In this document: piece after piece, positions 14,918-22,806 of the stretch
Layout: each line of letters opens with the position of its first letter
Numbering within the stretch: position 1 is the stretch's first letter
IMG/VR virus record: IMGVR_UViG_3300049459_000192
Location: 1-55,364 of that record
From: a virus
Direction: 5' to 3' (one strand)
DNA: 55,364 bases
The notes under the pieces: model-generated
What the model saw: the letters and a program-made list of their open reading frames with translations, nothing else
What the model was told of the DNA's origin: nothing
The model's database searches: none
Position numbers and translations under genes: made by a program

Positions 14918-15157
14918 ATGAACGCAATCTCCATCGCAATTGAATCGGCAGGCGGCCCGATTGCCGCCGCAATAGCTTGCAGCATCAGCCGTCAGTCAAT
15001 TGATAAGTGGCTAGCAAAAGGCTCTCTGCCGCGTACCGAATACACCGGTGAGACGAGCTATGCAGAGAGTATTGCAGCGTTAGCAAGCGCAAACGGTAAG
15101 CCATTCGAGCCTGCGTGGCTGCTTGCCGAAGCGCACCCCAAGAAGTCCGCCGCCTAA
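14918..15157 (+). CDS. Cro-like (YdaS-type) regulator
   Basis: The product has 79 residues. ATG at 14918 lies 15 bp after the last operator. IESAGGPIAAAIACSISRQSIDKWLAKG is an HTH of the YdaS/Cro type (about 7-35), and the protein ends FEPAWLLAEAHPK, as many such regulators do. It is divergent from the repressor gene and expected to compete for the same operators and favour lytic growth. Confidence 0.75.
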   Translation: MNAISIAIESAGGPIAAAIACSISRQSIDKWLAKGSLPRTEYTGETSYAESIAALASANGKPFEPAWLLAEAHPKKSAA

Positions 15158-15441
15158 CCGCGCCTCGAACTGAGCGAGATCGTCGCCTGTTCAAAGCCCC
15201 TCAAGGCATCGCGGTTCTGCAGATTTCGACACTGATCAGCTTTCGATTCAAACGCAGGCCAAAGCCTGAGCTGAGAAGACAAGGGCAGGGTGGAAGCAAG
15301 AGCACCTGCAAAACGACAAAGGGCGGCCATCTCGCCTTGCAGTTCTGATGACTCGGTCACGGATACGTCCTTGATCAATCGATAAGCAAATGATCGCGCC
15401 GCCGGTGGCGCAATGCCACGTAACAGTTTTCGAGGTGTGAC

Positions 15442-15867
15442 ATGCAGGAGTTGATGAAAGCGATCTACGACGTGGTTGACGACCATGGCACCAAGAAAAT
15501 CGCCGAAGGCGCGGACTTCAAGTCACGGACGCTTCTTTCCCAAAAGGCAAACCCGGACTACGACACCCACCGCATGAACGTGGAAGAGCTGCACCGGATC
15601 ATGAAGTTCACTCAGGACTTCCGTCCGCTCCAAGCATGGGCGGAAGCGTTCGGTTTCGACCTGGTTCCAAAGGAAAAGCCGGAAGGCATCAATCTCAACT
15701 CCGCTCTTCTGCGGCTGCACGCCGATCTTGCCGACGTTACCCGCCTTGCGTTCGACGCACAGGCTGATGGGCGAGTCTGCTCGGTCGAGAAAACGAGCCT
15801 GCTTAAGGAGGCTGAGGAAGTGATCGTCAGCTTGGAAGTGTTCAAGCAGTCCGTGAAGGCAGCCTGA
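15442..15867 (+). CDS. Phage regulatory protein CII (CP76-like)
   Basis: The product has 141 residues; ATG at 15442 follows GAGG. Features of the family are an HTH with SQKANPDYDTHRMNVEELHRIM in the first half and a helical C-terminus (TSLLKEAEEVIVSLEVFKQ). In related phages this family controls the lysis-lysogeny decision and early gene expression. A 284-bp gene-free stretch separates it from the Cro-like gene; I see no clear signal in that stretch. A terminator follows. Confidence 0.75.
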   Translation: MQELMKAIYDVVDDHGTKKIAEGADFKSRTLLSQKANPDYDTHRMNVEELHRIMKFTQDFRPLQAWAEAFGFDLVPKEKPEGINLNSALLRLHADLADVTRLAFDAQADGRVCSVEKTSLLKEAEEVIVSLEVFKQSVKAA

Positions 15868-15879
15868 ATTTCAGACACA

Positions 15880-15909
15880 AAAAAGCCGACGTACGAGGTC
15901 GGCTTTTTT
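15880..15909 (+). terminator. Bidirectional intrinsic terminator
   Basis: The GCCGAC/GTCGGC stem is flanked by an A run and a T run, so it can act on both strands. It separates the CII-like and KilAC genes and would need antitermination for rightward early transcription. Confidence 0.8.
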
Positions 15910-15937
15910 AACAGCGGTAAAACAAGTGGAGCCGATT

Positions 15938-16687
15938 ATGCACGCACAACCACAACGGGACAATATCGGAAAGGTCGCGACACGTTTTTCGAATTTTGAA
16001 AATGTGTCGCGTACCACCATGTCGTCTCGCGAAATTGCAGAACTCACGGGTAAGCGTCATCCCGATGTAAAGCGCGACATCCAAGCGATGGCCTCTGAGC
16101 TCGAAGAAGATGTGAGCGATTTTGCTCACATCTATTTGGACAGCATGAATCGTGAGCAGACTGAGTATTTGCTGGATAAAGAACTGACCGAGACACTGCT
16201 GACTGGTTACAGCGCCAAAATGAGAAGGGCGGTAGTGCGCCGCTGGACGGAACTCGAAGAGCAGATTCGCCCCCGCGTCCTAGCAACGCTTCCTGATTTC
16301 TCCAATCCTGCCGCCGCCGCTCGCGCTTGGGCTGAGCAGTTCGAACTTCAGCAGGCAGCCAATCAGGCTCTCATTGAAGCTGCGCCGAAGATTGCTTTCG
16401 TCGAAAAGTATGTCGAGTCGACCGGCCTGAAGGGTTTCCGACAGGTCGCCAAGCTGCTTAAGGCCAATGAAGCGCGTTTCCGTGAGTTCCTACTCGACAA
16501 AAAGATCATGTACCGCATGGGCGGTGAGTGGCAGGCCTACCAGCCTCACATCGACGCAGGGCGCTTTGAGGTCAAGGCCGGCACCAGCGACAGCGGTCAC
16601 GCCTACAACCAATCCAAATTCACTCCCAAGGGCGTCAATTGGATTGCCGGTATGTGGGCGCAGTATCAGCTCCAGAGGGTTGAATGA
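15938..16687 (+). CDS. Phage antirepressor, Rha-like N-terminus and KilAC C-terminus
   Basis: The product has 249 residues. The ATG at 15938 has GTGGAG six bases upstream; a GTG at 15926 is less likely. The N-terminal domain (MSSREIAELTGKRHPDVKRDI and YLLDKELTETLLTGYSAKMR) is the Rha/antirepressor type. The C-terminal domain (about 140-249) contains GLKGFRQVAKLLKANEARF and MYRMGGEWQAYQ, typical of KilAC. Such proteins counter the repressor or act in early lytic control. Here it may supply induction, since the repressor has no protease domain. Confidence 0.8.
   Translation: MHAQPQRDNIGKVATRFSNFENVSRTTMSSREIAELTGKRHPDVKRDIQAMASELEEDVSDFAHIYLDSMNREQTEYLLDKELTETLLTGYSAKMRRAVVRRWTELEEQIRPRVLATLPDFSNPAAAARAWAEQFELQQAANQALIEAAPKIAFVEKYVESTGLKGFRQVAKLLKANEARFREFLLDKKIMYRMGGEWQAYQPHIDAGRFEVKAGTSDSGHAYNQSKFTPKGVNWIAGMWAQYQLQRVE
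15974..16011. repeat. Inverted repeat with CGCGACAC/GTGTCGCG arms
   Basis: The arms CGCGACAC and GTGTCGCG enclose a 20-nt AT-rich loop and lie inside the antirepressor coding sequence. The same 14 bases (GTCGCGACACGTTT) open a second inverted repeat at 22277. Confidence 0.6.
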
Positions 16688-17469
16688 TGGCTCGCATCCG
16701 TACCGTCAAACCAGAGTTCTGGTCGAGCGAGCAGGTTATGTCCTGCCGCCCGATGGCTCGGCTGCTGTTCATTGGTCTGTGGAATTTCTGCGATGACGGC
16801 GGCAACCACCCCCTGGCGCCGCGCACCATTAAGGCGTTGGTGTTCCCCGGTGATGACATCACCACCGACGAGGTGAGCAATCTGCTGGGCGAGTTGGAAG
16901 GCGCTGAGCTGATTCAGAGCTATTGGGTGACGGGGAAAAACTACTTCCACGTTCGCGGCTGGAAGCATCAGAAGATCGAGAAAAAGAACTTCAAATACCC
17001 TGCGCCGCCATCTGAGTTCGACGATCAGTCGGAGAACATTCGCCAACAATTCGCCGAGGAGTCGTCGACTGATCGTCGACCGGTAGACCCCGGAAGGGAA
17101 GGGAAGGGAATAGGAGAAGATCAACACAACACTCTACACGCGGACGAGAAAAATTCGATCGACCCAAAGTCACCAACCGAGATGTCTCTCGACTGGGTGC
17201 CTGACCAGAAGCTGCTGAAGTCCTACGCGCTGCGCATGGCAATCCCTGTCGACGCTTTCACCGACGAGGCCACCGCCGCCTTTGTCTGTCATTACTCGGC
17301 CTCTGGCCGTGTAGAGACGCAGGCATCTTGGGTGAGCCTGCTGGTGAAGTGGTTGAAGCGCGACAAAGCATCGGCCAGCAATGTCCGCCAGTTCCCGCTG
17401 CGCAGACAGGCAAACGGCCCTGACTTCGACGGTCGTGACTGGGCTGAAAACATGGATGGTGTCCTGTGA
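16687..17469 (+). CDS. Replication initiation protein, O-like with DnaT-type domain
   Basis: The product has 260 residues; a second ATG at 16684 is also possible. The N-terminal region MARIRTVKPEFWSSEQVM and WNFCDDGGNHPL is typical of phage replication proteins of this group. After an acidic linker (about 110-165), the C-terminal ASWVSLLVKWLKRDKA is a DnaT-like ssDNA-binding segment. It should open the origin and recruit the P-like loader encoded next. The linker at 17040-17160, rich in GGAAGGG repeats, is a possible origin as in lambda O. Its end overlaps the next GTG start. Confidence 0.7.
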   Translation: MARIRTVKPEFWSSEQVMSCRPMARLLFIGLWNFCDDGGNHPLAPRTIKALVFPGDDITTDEVSNLLGELEGAELIQSYWVTGKNYFHVRGWKHQKIEKKNFKYPAPPSEFDDQSENIRQQFAEESSTDRRPVDPGREGKGIGEDQHNTLHADEKNSIDPKSPTEMSLDWVPDQKLLKSYALRMAIPVDAFTDEATAAFVCHYSASGRVETQASWVSLLVKWLKRDKASASNVRQFPLRRQANGPDFDGRDWAENMDGVL

Positions 17470-18248
17470 GCAAGCCGAAGCCGCCACAAAGCGCGGCCCA
17501 GCTTCTGAAATCATCTGGAGCAAACATTGACGTTGTCGCTGCAATGGGCAGCCATCAGCCACCAGCTGTCCCGGTCATGCCGAAGACGTTACCGGCCGAA
17601 GCTGTCGATGTCGTGAATTCTCTGTTTCGTGAGCTGCAGGCGATCTTCCCGGCATGGAAGCAGGCCTGGCCGACTGACGACGCACTCAGCTCTGCAAAGC
17701 GCAGCTGGACGAAGGCATTCATGGTCGAAGGGATCAGCCAGCTCGAGCAGATCCGATTCGGTGTTGAGCGCTGCCGGATGCTCGGCACTGACTTCATGCC
17801 GAGTGTCGGCAAGTTCATCAAGCTGTGCCAACCGACGCCAGAAATGCTGGGCATCCCACCGCACGACAAGGCCTTTCGCGAAGCGCTGGAAAACGCCCAT
17901 CCAAGCCGTTTCGGAAACCGCACTTGGTCGCATGAGGCGGTTCGTCACGCCGCGCTGCAATGCGAAATGCACAACCTCGGCGACCTTGAGCCGGACAAAG
18001 CCAGCGAGGTTTTCGACCGCGCCTACGACATCACGATTCGGCTGCTAGTGCAGGGCCTGCCTCTGGAAGACATTGCCAAAGGAATCGGGCATGACGGTCA
18101 GAAAACCGAGCTGCAGCGTGCCGAGGAGCATGGAGATCTACGCCAGGCGCGGTTGCTGGAAATTCAGCAGATCCCAACATCTGGCGCCGCAGCAAGGGCG
18201 CAACTGCTGGCCAAGCTCAGAAGGAAGAATACGGAGCAAAGGACATGA
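17466..18248 (+). CDS. Replication protein P-like helicase loader
   Basis: The product has 260 residues. It starts at GTG 17466, overlapping the upstream TGA. The region NSLFRELQAIFPAWKQAWPTD and FMPSVGKFIKLCQP matches lambda P-like proteins, which bring the host DnaB helicase to the origin-bound O protein. A helical C-terminal region follows. Gene order O-P-nin supports the call. Confidence 0.75.
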   Translation: MSKPKPPQSAAQLLKSSGANIDVVAAMGSHQPPAVPVMPKTLPAEAVDVVNSLFRELQAIFPAWKQAWPTDDALSSAKRSWTKAFMVEGISQLEQIRFGVERCRMLGTDFMPSVGKFIKLCQPTPEMLGIPPHDKAFREALENAHPSRFGNRTWSHEAVRHAALQCEMHNLGDLEPDKASEVFDRAYDITIRLLVQGLPLEDIAKGIGHDGQKTELQRAEEHGDLRQARLLEIQQIPTSGAAARAQLLAKLRRKNTEQRT

Positions 18249-18469
18249 CCATCGACAAACAAAAACTACGATCCCTGCTGTGGGCCGAGGCCGCGTCATT
18301 CCGGTCTGACTGCGCAGAGTGGAAGCGCAACACGGAAGCACTGCAGGACTTTCTCGGCGAGAAAACCGTGGAAGAGGTTGCGCTCGAGCTGCTGGCTGAG
18401 AACGAACGTCTTACGAAGCAGCTTGGCGAATTGATCGTGTTGCAACCGAGCAAGGTGGTGCAGCAATGA
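18245..18469 (+). CDS. Hypothetical early protein (74 aa)
   Basis: ATG at 18245 overlaps the P-like stop and follows AAAGGA. The protein is helical and acidic (EEVALELLAENERLTKQLGEL, residues 40-60, has leucine-heptad character). No family is recognised. It sits where the lambda nin genes begin. Confidence 0.55.
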   Translation: MTIDKQKLRSLLWAEAASFRSDCAEWKRNTEALQDFLGEKTVEEVALELLAENERLTKQLGELIVLQPSKVVQQ

Positions 18470-18874
18470 ATCCCGAATACACGATCCGCGATCAGCGATC
18501 AGCGCGACGTCAACCGGTTGGCCGGCGTCCTGCACGCCATCGACCTGAGCAAGCCGAAGGTAGTTGTGATCCGCGATGAGAAGCGCCCAGACATCTGCAA
18601 CCGCAAGATGTGGGCAATGCTCAAGGACGTTTCCGAACAGGTGATCTGGCACGGCAAGAAACTGACCAGTGAGGACTGGAAGTGCCTTTTCAGTGCCTCG
18701 CTGGAGAAGCAGCGCGCAGAGCCAGGCTTGGACGGTGGATTCGTCGTCATGGCGGTGTCGACGCGCAAGCAGTCGCAGAAGTGGTTCAGCGATTTGTTCG
18801 AGCTAATGCACGCCTTCGGCGCCGAGCATGACGTGCGCTGGACTGAGCAGGACAAGTGGGGAGGGCGCTATTGA
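18466..18874 (+). pseudogene. ninB: NinB recombination protein gene, frameshifted near the 5' end
   Basis: The natural ATG at 18466 overlaps the preceding stop and reads MNPEYTIRDQR. A tandem duplication of GATCAGC (18490-18496 and 18497-18503) then shifts the frame. Removing one copy restores IRDQRDVNRLAGVLHAID, joined to the main frame, which runs to 18874 and matches NinB (VVIRDEKRPDICNRKMWAML, then EDWKCLF, then STRKQSQKWFSDL). NinB is a ssDNA-binding factor of phage recombination. Re-initiation at TTG 18518 would lose about 16 residues, so some function could remain. Confidence 0.75.
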
Positions 18875-19476
18875 TGCGGACTGCCCTCAAGGATGTGAAG
18901 CAGAAAACCTGCAAGGCCTGCGGTGCGAAGTTCGCCCCGATGTTTAACACCACTCAGGCGGTCTGCAGCCCGAAATGCGCGCTGGCTCACGCGCCTGTGA
19001 ACGCCGAAAAAGCCCGCAAGGCCATCGACCAGCGCGACCGGCGCGAGATCCAGGTGCGCAAGGAGAAGCTGAAGAGCAGGGCTGATCACCTTCGCGAAGC
19101 CCAGACCGCGGTGAACGAATACGTTCGGCTGCGTGATGCGCACCTGCCATGCATCAGCTGCGATTCGATGCCGAACGACAACGACCTGATGACCGGCAGC
19201 CGCTGGGACGCTGGCCATTACCGATCCGTCGGCGCCTGCCCTGAACTGCGCTTCGAGCCGCTGAACATTCACCGCCAGTGCGTGAAGTGCAACCGCAACC
19301 TGTCCGGCAACGCGGTCGAGTACCGCATCCGGTTGGTGCAGCGCATCGGTGCCGAAACAGTGATTTGGCTGGAAGGGCCTCATGAGCCCCGCAAGTACAC
19401 CGTCGAAGAAATCAAAACCATCAAGGCCGTATACCGAGCCAAGACAAGAGAGCTGAAGAAAGGGGAAGCCGCATGA
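18874..19476 (+). CDS. ninG: NinG/Rap recombination protein
   Basis: The product has 200 residues. ATG at 18874 overlaps the ninB stop (TGATG). It contains a zinc-binding start (CKACGAKFAP, then CSPKCALAH) and the later CISCDS, WDAGHYRS and CVKCNRNLSG, the HNH-like set of NinG. The family cuts branched recombination intermediates such as D-loops. Order ninB-ninG-Q is as in lambda. Confidence 0.85.
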   Translation: MRTALKDVKQKTCKACGAKFAPMFNTTQAVCSPKCALAHAPVNAEKARKAIDQRDRREIQVRKEKLKSRADHLREAQTAVNEYVRLRDAHLPCISCDSMPNDNDLMTGSRWDAGHYRSVGACPELRFEPLNIHRQCVKCNRNLSGNAVEYRIRLVQRIGAETVIWLEGPHEPRKYTVEEIKTIKAVYRAKTRELKKGEAA

Positions 19477-20150
19477 AGCTGATCAACGCAAGACAGGTCT
19501 GGACTGAAGCGCAGCACGAATCGAACGCGTCGATCAGCGCTGTGGCCATCGAGCGCGGGGCATCTGCGCCGGTGAATAAGGGCGCCCGGATGCGCCGGCA
19601 TGAGGCTGTATTCGCCGCGCTGGGCGATGACAAAGAGGAGCGCATTGAAATCGTTCGTCAGCGGATCAGCATCAGCGAAACGCGCCGCACGCCGGTTGGT
19701 CGCTCGACTGCCCGCGCTGCGCACCTGGCTACGATCGGCAAAGTTTTGCGCGCCATCGACACGTTGCCGTTCCAGGTGCAGCAGTTCGGGCATTACCTGT
19801 ACCACCCGGCGATGAACATGAAGCACCTGCTGAACGCGGTGCTGCTGATCACCGCCAAAGCGGCGCTGCCTGACCTGACTTCTGCCAAGCGCGTTAAGGC
19901 ACAGTACTTGGTCACGCTGGCTCTCCAATCGTACAAGGGGGAGGTCGCCGGATCGGCAGAGTGGGGGCCTGCCCGTGTTGTTGCTGAGATGCTGACATTC
20001 TTCGGCGTCACCATCGACCCGAAGAACTGGACGCGTGACTGGCTCGACCTGTGGGAATCCCTGAAAGAAGTGATAAAAGAAGTGGATATTCAAGCTCAGC
20101 AACCCATATGGCAGGTGATCCACTCGGAAAAAGATCTAGAGGCGGCATAA
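19473..20150 (+). CDS. Probable late antiterminator, Q-like
   Basis: The product has 225 residues; ATG at 19473 overlaps the ninG stop. The N-terminal half is basic (SETRRTPVGRSTARAA). The C-terminal half has LVTLALQSYKGEV and a WTRDWLDLWESL segment. I do not recognise a Q domain directly. The call rests on position after ninG and on the late promoter followed at once by a terminator, where lambda Q would act. It is the last gene before that promoter. Confidence 0.5.
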   Translation: MKLINARQVWTEAQHESNASISAVAIERGASAPVNKGARMRRHEAVFAALGDDKEERIEIVRQRISISETRRTPVGRSTARAAHLATIGKVLRAIDTLPFQVQQFGHYLYHPAMNMKHLLNAVLLITAKAALPDLTSAKRVKAQYLVTLALQSYKGEVAGSAEWGPARVVAEMLTFFGVTIDPKNWTRDWLDLWESLKEVIKEVDIQAQQPIWQVIHSEKDLEAA

Positions 20151-20155
20151 TCATG

Positions 20156-20184
20156 TTGACATGACGGGGGTTTGTGCGTACTTT
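20156..20184 (+). promoter_or_regulatory. Late promoter, pR'-like
   Basis: A perfect TTGACA (20156-20161) and TACTTT (20179-20184) are 17 bp apart, starting five bases past the Q-like stop. Transcription should begin near 20191 and meet a terminator about 40 nt later. Confidence 0.7.
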
Positions 20185-20227
20185 TCCCATAGTGCACAAG
20201 TAACGCGAAACGCACACGAGATACTAA

Positions 20228-20251
20228 ACCCGGCCAAGCGCCGGGTTTTTT
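20228..20251 (+). terminator. tR'-like terminator of the late leader
   Basis: The ACCCGGC/GCCGGGT stem with a CAAGC loop is followed by six Ts. It would end a leader RNA of about 60 nt unless the polymerase is modified by the Q-like protein. Confidence 0.85.
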
Positions 20252-20307
20252 GTATTTCGGCCAAATGCTGTTAATTTGCGTTGCTTTAGCATGGGAGGCA
20301 TCAGACC

Positions 20308-20754
20308 TTGACTGAGTACATCGTTGAGCAATCAAAAGAAAAGCCAGAAAACTGGAATTTGATTATTGGTGAGCGCATTGAGGGGCCGTATCAGTCGCTG
20401 GAGGTGGCCAATTCTTGGGCGGTTTGGTTCGCCTTATACGATCTTGGCTTGTGGCTGCTGAATAGGAATAACGAAAGCGCCGAAGTTTTCGCAAGGAAGG
20501 TGCACGACGAATTAGCTCTATTTTTCGATTTCATTAATGCGCGCCAAGCGGATCCTATGCTCAAAATTAGCTTGACGGAGCTCTCTGCTGAAACTGCGAA
20601 GCAGCAATCAGCGCATCAGTCATATTTTGATGCAGCCGGATTCGTCATCACGTTAGTGGAGCCTGCACCTATCCCGGATACGCAGCCTGAAGAAAAAAAT
20701 AAGCCTGGACCGTCCAAGGCGCGCAACACCGGCTGGAAGGCAGACTACGATTAA
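20308..20754 (+). CDS. Hypothetical first late gene (148 aa)
   Basis: The start is TTG at 20308 with GGGAGG nine bases upstream; there is no in-frame ATG nearby. Two parts are visible: a Trp-rich N-terminal domain (ENWNLIIGERIEGPYQ, NSWAVWFALYDLGLWLLN) and a Pro-rich charged tail. No family is recognised. It is the first gene after the late promoter. Confidence 0.5.
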   Translation: MTEYIVEQSKEKPENWNLIIGERIEGPYQSLEVANSWAVWFALYDLGLWLLNRNNESAEVFARKVHDELALFFDFINARQADPMLKISLTELSAETAKQQSAHQSYFDAAGFVITLVEPAPIPDTQPEEKNKPGPSKARNTGWKADYD

Positions 20755-20908
20755 TCAACGCTATCAAATTCGACTGAAGCTGGATCGGTGAAGTCGATGC
20801 AAAGGGGCGTCGACGCTGGGATGGTCTTTGGCCGACAGCTCGGAAAGACGAGCGCACCTATTCAGGGCTTCAGCATTCGCTGGGGCTTTTTCGTTTCTGG
20901 AGGTTGAG

Positions 20909-21106
20909 ATGGCTGATATTGAAAATCGGCTTACGTGCCTTGAGTCTTCCGTAAACGAGATCCTCGTTGAGATTCGAGGAATCAAACTCGAGATACTGGC
21001 GGCAAAGGGTGAATCCGATGCCGCCGCGCCATTGCTTGAGCAGCGGCTTCAGAAAGTCGAATCAGCCGTTGGCCTTTTCGAACTCGGCAAGGGCGTAGGC
21101 CTTTAA
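20909..21106 (+). CDS. Small coiled-coil late protein (65 aa)
   Basis: ATG at 20909 follows CTGGAGG. The product is helical with heptad character (IENRLTCLESSVNEILVEI, then LLEQRLQKVESAV), resembling small coiled-coil proteins near lysis genes. Its last 45 bp overlap the convergent gene at 21062. Confidence 0.5.
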   Translation: MADIENRLTCLESSVNEILVEIRGIKLEILAAKGESDAAAPLLEQRLQKVESAVGLFELGKGVGL

Positions 21107-21259
21107 CTGAGCCAGTGTCAGATCGTCAGCGTTGTCTGGGATCGCGGGATGATAAGTCGTAGTGGTTCCGGCTGGCAGCATGATCGTTGCGATCAGGTTC
21201 CAGTGTGGCCATTGATTGATGTTCCCGCAGTTCAAGTGAACGAGTTTGTATTTGCTCAT
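21062..21259 (-). CDS. Small minus-strand protein in the late region (65 aa)
   Basis: ATG at 21259 follows AAGGAA at good spacing. The product begins MSKYKLVHLNCGN and ends with a helix, DDLTLAQLKAYALAEF. It is antisense to the late transcript and overlaps the preceding gene end. Function unknown. Confidence 0.5.
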   Translation of the reverse strand: MSKYKLVHLNCGNINQWPHWNLIATIMLPAGTTTTYHPAIPDNADDLTLAQLKAYALAEFEKANG

Positions 21260-21316
21260 ACCAATTCCTTTTGTGGCTTTTTCGAGAGTGGAATTTCGAT
21301 ACTAGCCGCAAGCCAT

Positions 21317-21339
21317 GACCCGCATCTAGCGGGTCTTTT
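21317..21339 (+). terminator. Late-operon terminator upstream of the holin
   Basis: GACCCGC/GCGGGTC with an ATCTA loop and a T run. It is one of several hairpins in the late operon that readthrough by the Q-modified polymerase would overcome. Confidence 0.7.
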
Positions 21340-21427
21340 CGTTTTCGGCTCCCCACACCCATTGCCCCGAGCTGGGAGTGCAGCGGACGCCGGATTTATC
21401 AATCTCCCCAAGGGGGAGGCAACCCGG

Positions 21428-21751
21428 ATGCCAAACATGCCTGACAAGCCAGACACATGGGCCAAGATCTGGCTGGCGTTGAGCAATCCGCTCTGGCAGG
21501 GCGTGATCATGTCCATCACCGTATCGTTGCTTCGAGTCATGTACGACGCGAAGGAAACCAGTAAGCGCCGCATCGTTTTCGAGGCGCTTATCTGTGGATC
21601 GCTGAGCTTGGTCGCGTCGAGCCTTATTGAGTGGATGGCCTGGCCTTCCAGTTTGTCGGTTGCTGCCGGTGGCACGATCGGCTTTCTTGGCGTGACAGCC
21701 ATACGCGAACTGGTGACTCGTTTCCTCGGTCGCAAGGCGGATGCGGCATGA
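21428..21751 (+). CDS. Phage holin (lambda family type)
   Basis: The product has 107 residues; ATG at 21428 follows GGGGGAGG. It has hydrophobic segments at about 19-35 (PLWQGVIMSITVSLLRVMY), 46-66 (FEALICGSLSLVASSLIEW) and 72-92, with a charged C-terminus. Holins form pores in the inner membrane and time lysis. It is followed by overlapping spanin genes. The endolysin is not here but at 47.3 kb. Confidence 0.75.
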   Translation: MPNMPDKPDTWAKIWLALSNPLWQGVIMSITVSLLRVMYDAKETSKRRIVFEALICGSLSLVASSLIEWMAWPSSLSVAAGGTIGFLGVTAIRELVTRFLGRKADAA

Positions 21752-22134
21752 AAGCCTTCGCCGCTGCAATCATCATCGCCTTGGTCGCTGTCCTGCTCGT
21801 CGGGATTCAGCAGTACCGGGTGATTGCCCTGCGCGCCGACGTGAAGTTCGAAGCCGGCGAGAAGCAGAAGGCGGTCGACGCCAACGTCGAAAGCCAGGCC
21901 ACCATCACCACGCTGCGGGCAGAAGCCCAGCGTAACGCTGACTACCTGAAAGACCTGAACAAGCGGTTACAGGCCAGTCAGGCCAAAGCCAGAAAGGCGG
22001 AGAAGAACTTTGAAGACCTCAAGCGCAACAGCAAGCCTGTTCGTGATTGGGCTGCTCAGCCTCTGCCTGACGGCCTGCGCGGTAAAGCCGCCAGTGGTAA
22101 CAAAGACAGCGGCAGTAAGAGTCGAGCCCCCTGA
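21748..22134 (+). CDS. Rz: Inner-membrane spanin, Rz
   Basis: The product has 128 residues; the ATG overlaps the holin stop. One N-terminal membrane helix (FAAAIIIALVAVLLVGI) is followed by a long periplasmic coiled coil and a Pro-containing tail. Rz and Rz1 link the inner and outer membranes and disrupt the outer membrane at lysis. The Rz1 frame lies inside and beyond its 3' part. Confidence 0.85.
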   Translation: MKAFAAAIIIALVAVLLVGIQQYRVIALRADVKFEAGEKQKAVDANVESQATITTLRAEAQRNADYLKDLNKRLQASQAKARKAEKNFEDLKRNSKPVRDWAAQPLPDGLRGKAASGNKDSGSKSRAP

Positions 22135-22276
22135 ACTGGTGCCGTGTGAGCGGGTAGCTGATGAAGATCTCGCCGACAACGGCCAGTTGTGGGAGCTGAA
22201 GAACCAAGCCATCAACCTGCTCGACACCTGTGCAGATCAGGTCGACGCGCAGATCAAGCGCAGTCAGAGCAAGTAG
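22010..22276 (+). CDS. Rz1: Outer-membrane spanin lipoprotein, Rz1
   Basis: The product has 88 residues, read from the +1 frame inside Rz from a TTG with GGAG upstream. A lipobox LTAC places the modified cysteine at about residue 23; a short Pro-containing mature part follows. Embedding in Rz and the lipobox identify Rz1. Confidence 0.85.
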   Translation: MKTSSATASLFVIGLLSLCLTACAVKPPVVTKTAAVRVEPPELVPCERVADEDLADNGQLWELKNQAINLLDTCADQVDAQIKRSQSK

Positions 22277-22316
22277 GTCGCGACACGTTTCGCGAGAGTG
22301 CAAATTGTGTCGCGAC
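22277..22316. repeat. Inverted repeat with GTCGCGACAC arms
   Basis: Arms GTCGCGACAC (22277-22286) and GTGTCGCGAC (22307-22316) are perfect over 10 bp with a 20-nt loop, directly after the Rz1 stop. It shares 14 bases with the repeat at 15974. It lacks a T run and is not a standard terminator. Confidence 0.65.
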
Positions 22317-22350
22317 AGATCAGGGTGTAGCTGATCACGGAATGTCCCAA

Positions 22351-22734
22351 TCAGAGCTCAGTCGAATCGATCCGGAGCCCGGTGCGAGCCTCCCGGTGCT
22401 TGTGATCCAAGTCGATGAATTCGTCAGATGCTTCGTTCTCGAGCTGAAGCCGGGCGTATCTTTCGGACTCTTGTCGGTTAAGACCGACGAATACCTCTTT
22501 GCCCTCCAAGTCAGTCGATAGCGATCCATTGATTCTGAGAAGGGTGCGGTTATAGGTTTCGCCAAGGCTCAGCTGGTTCCTGGTGGCAAGCGCCAGAGCC
22601 GCCTCAGCTGCCGACCGCTCACCGTAAACTTGCATATTGGTAGGACTTCCTTGATCGCGCAGATCAATAACGCGATAGCTTGTATTTCTAGCCTGGGCGT
22701 TTATGAATTCCATCAACTTAAAGCGCTCATCCAT
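22351..22734 (-). CDS. Minus-strand hypothetical protein (127 aa)
   Basis: ATG at 22734 follows AGGAG. The product begins MDERFKLMEFINAQARN, has a GERSAAEAALALATRNQLS segment and a charged C-terminus. No domain is recognised. It lies between the spanins and the metallopeptidase gene against the late direction, so it is probably expressed separately in the lysogen. Confidence 0.5.
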   Translation of the reverse strand: MDERFKLMEFINAQARNTSYRVIDLRDQGSPTNMQVYGERSAAEAALALATRNQLSLGETYNRTLLRINGSLSTDLEGKEVFVGLNRQESERYARLQLENEASDEFIDLDHKHREARTGLRIDSTEL

Positions 22735-22806
22735 TGCGGTACTCCTGTTATAGGTGGCATCCACAAATACCGGCATCCAGCCATCAATACAAGCTCGGGG
22801 TGATGC

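Noticed and set aside
15158-15441. Possible gene or nutR site between the Cro-like and CII-like genes
   Set aside because: No frame with a start signal and no boxA-like sequence was found there.
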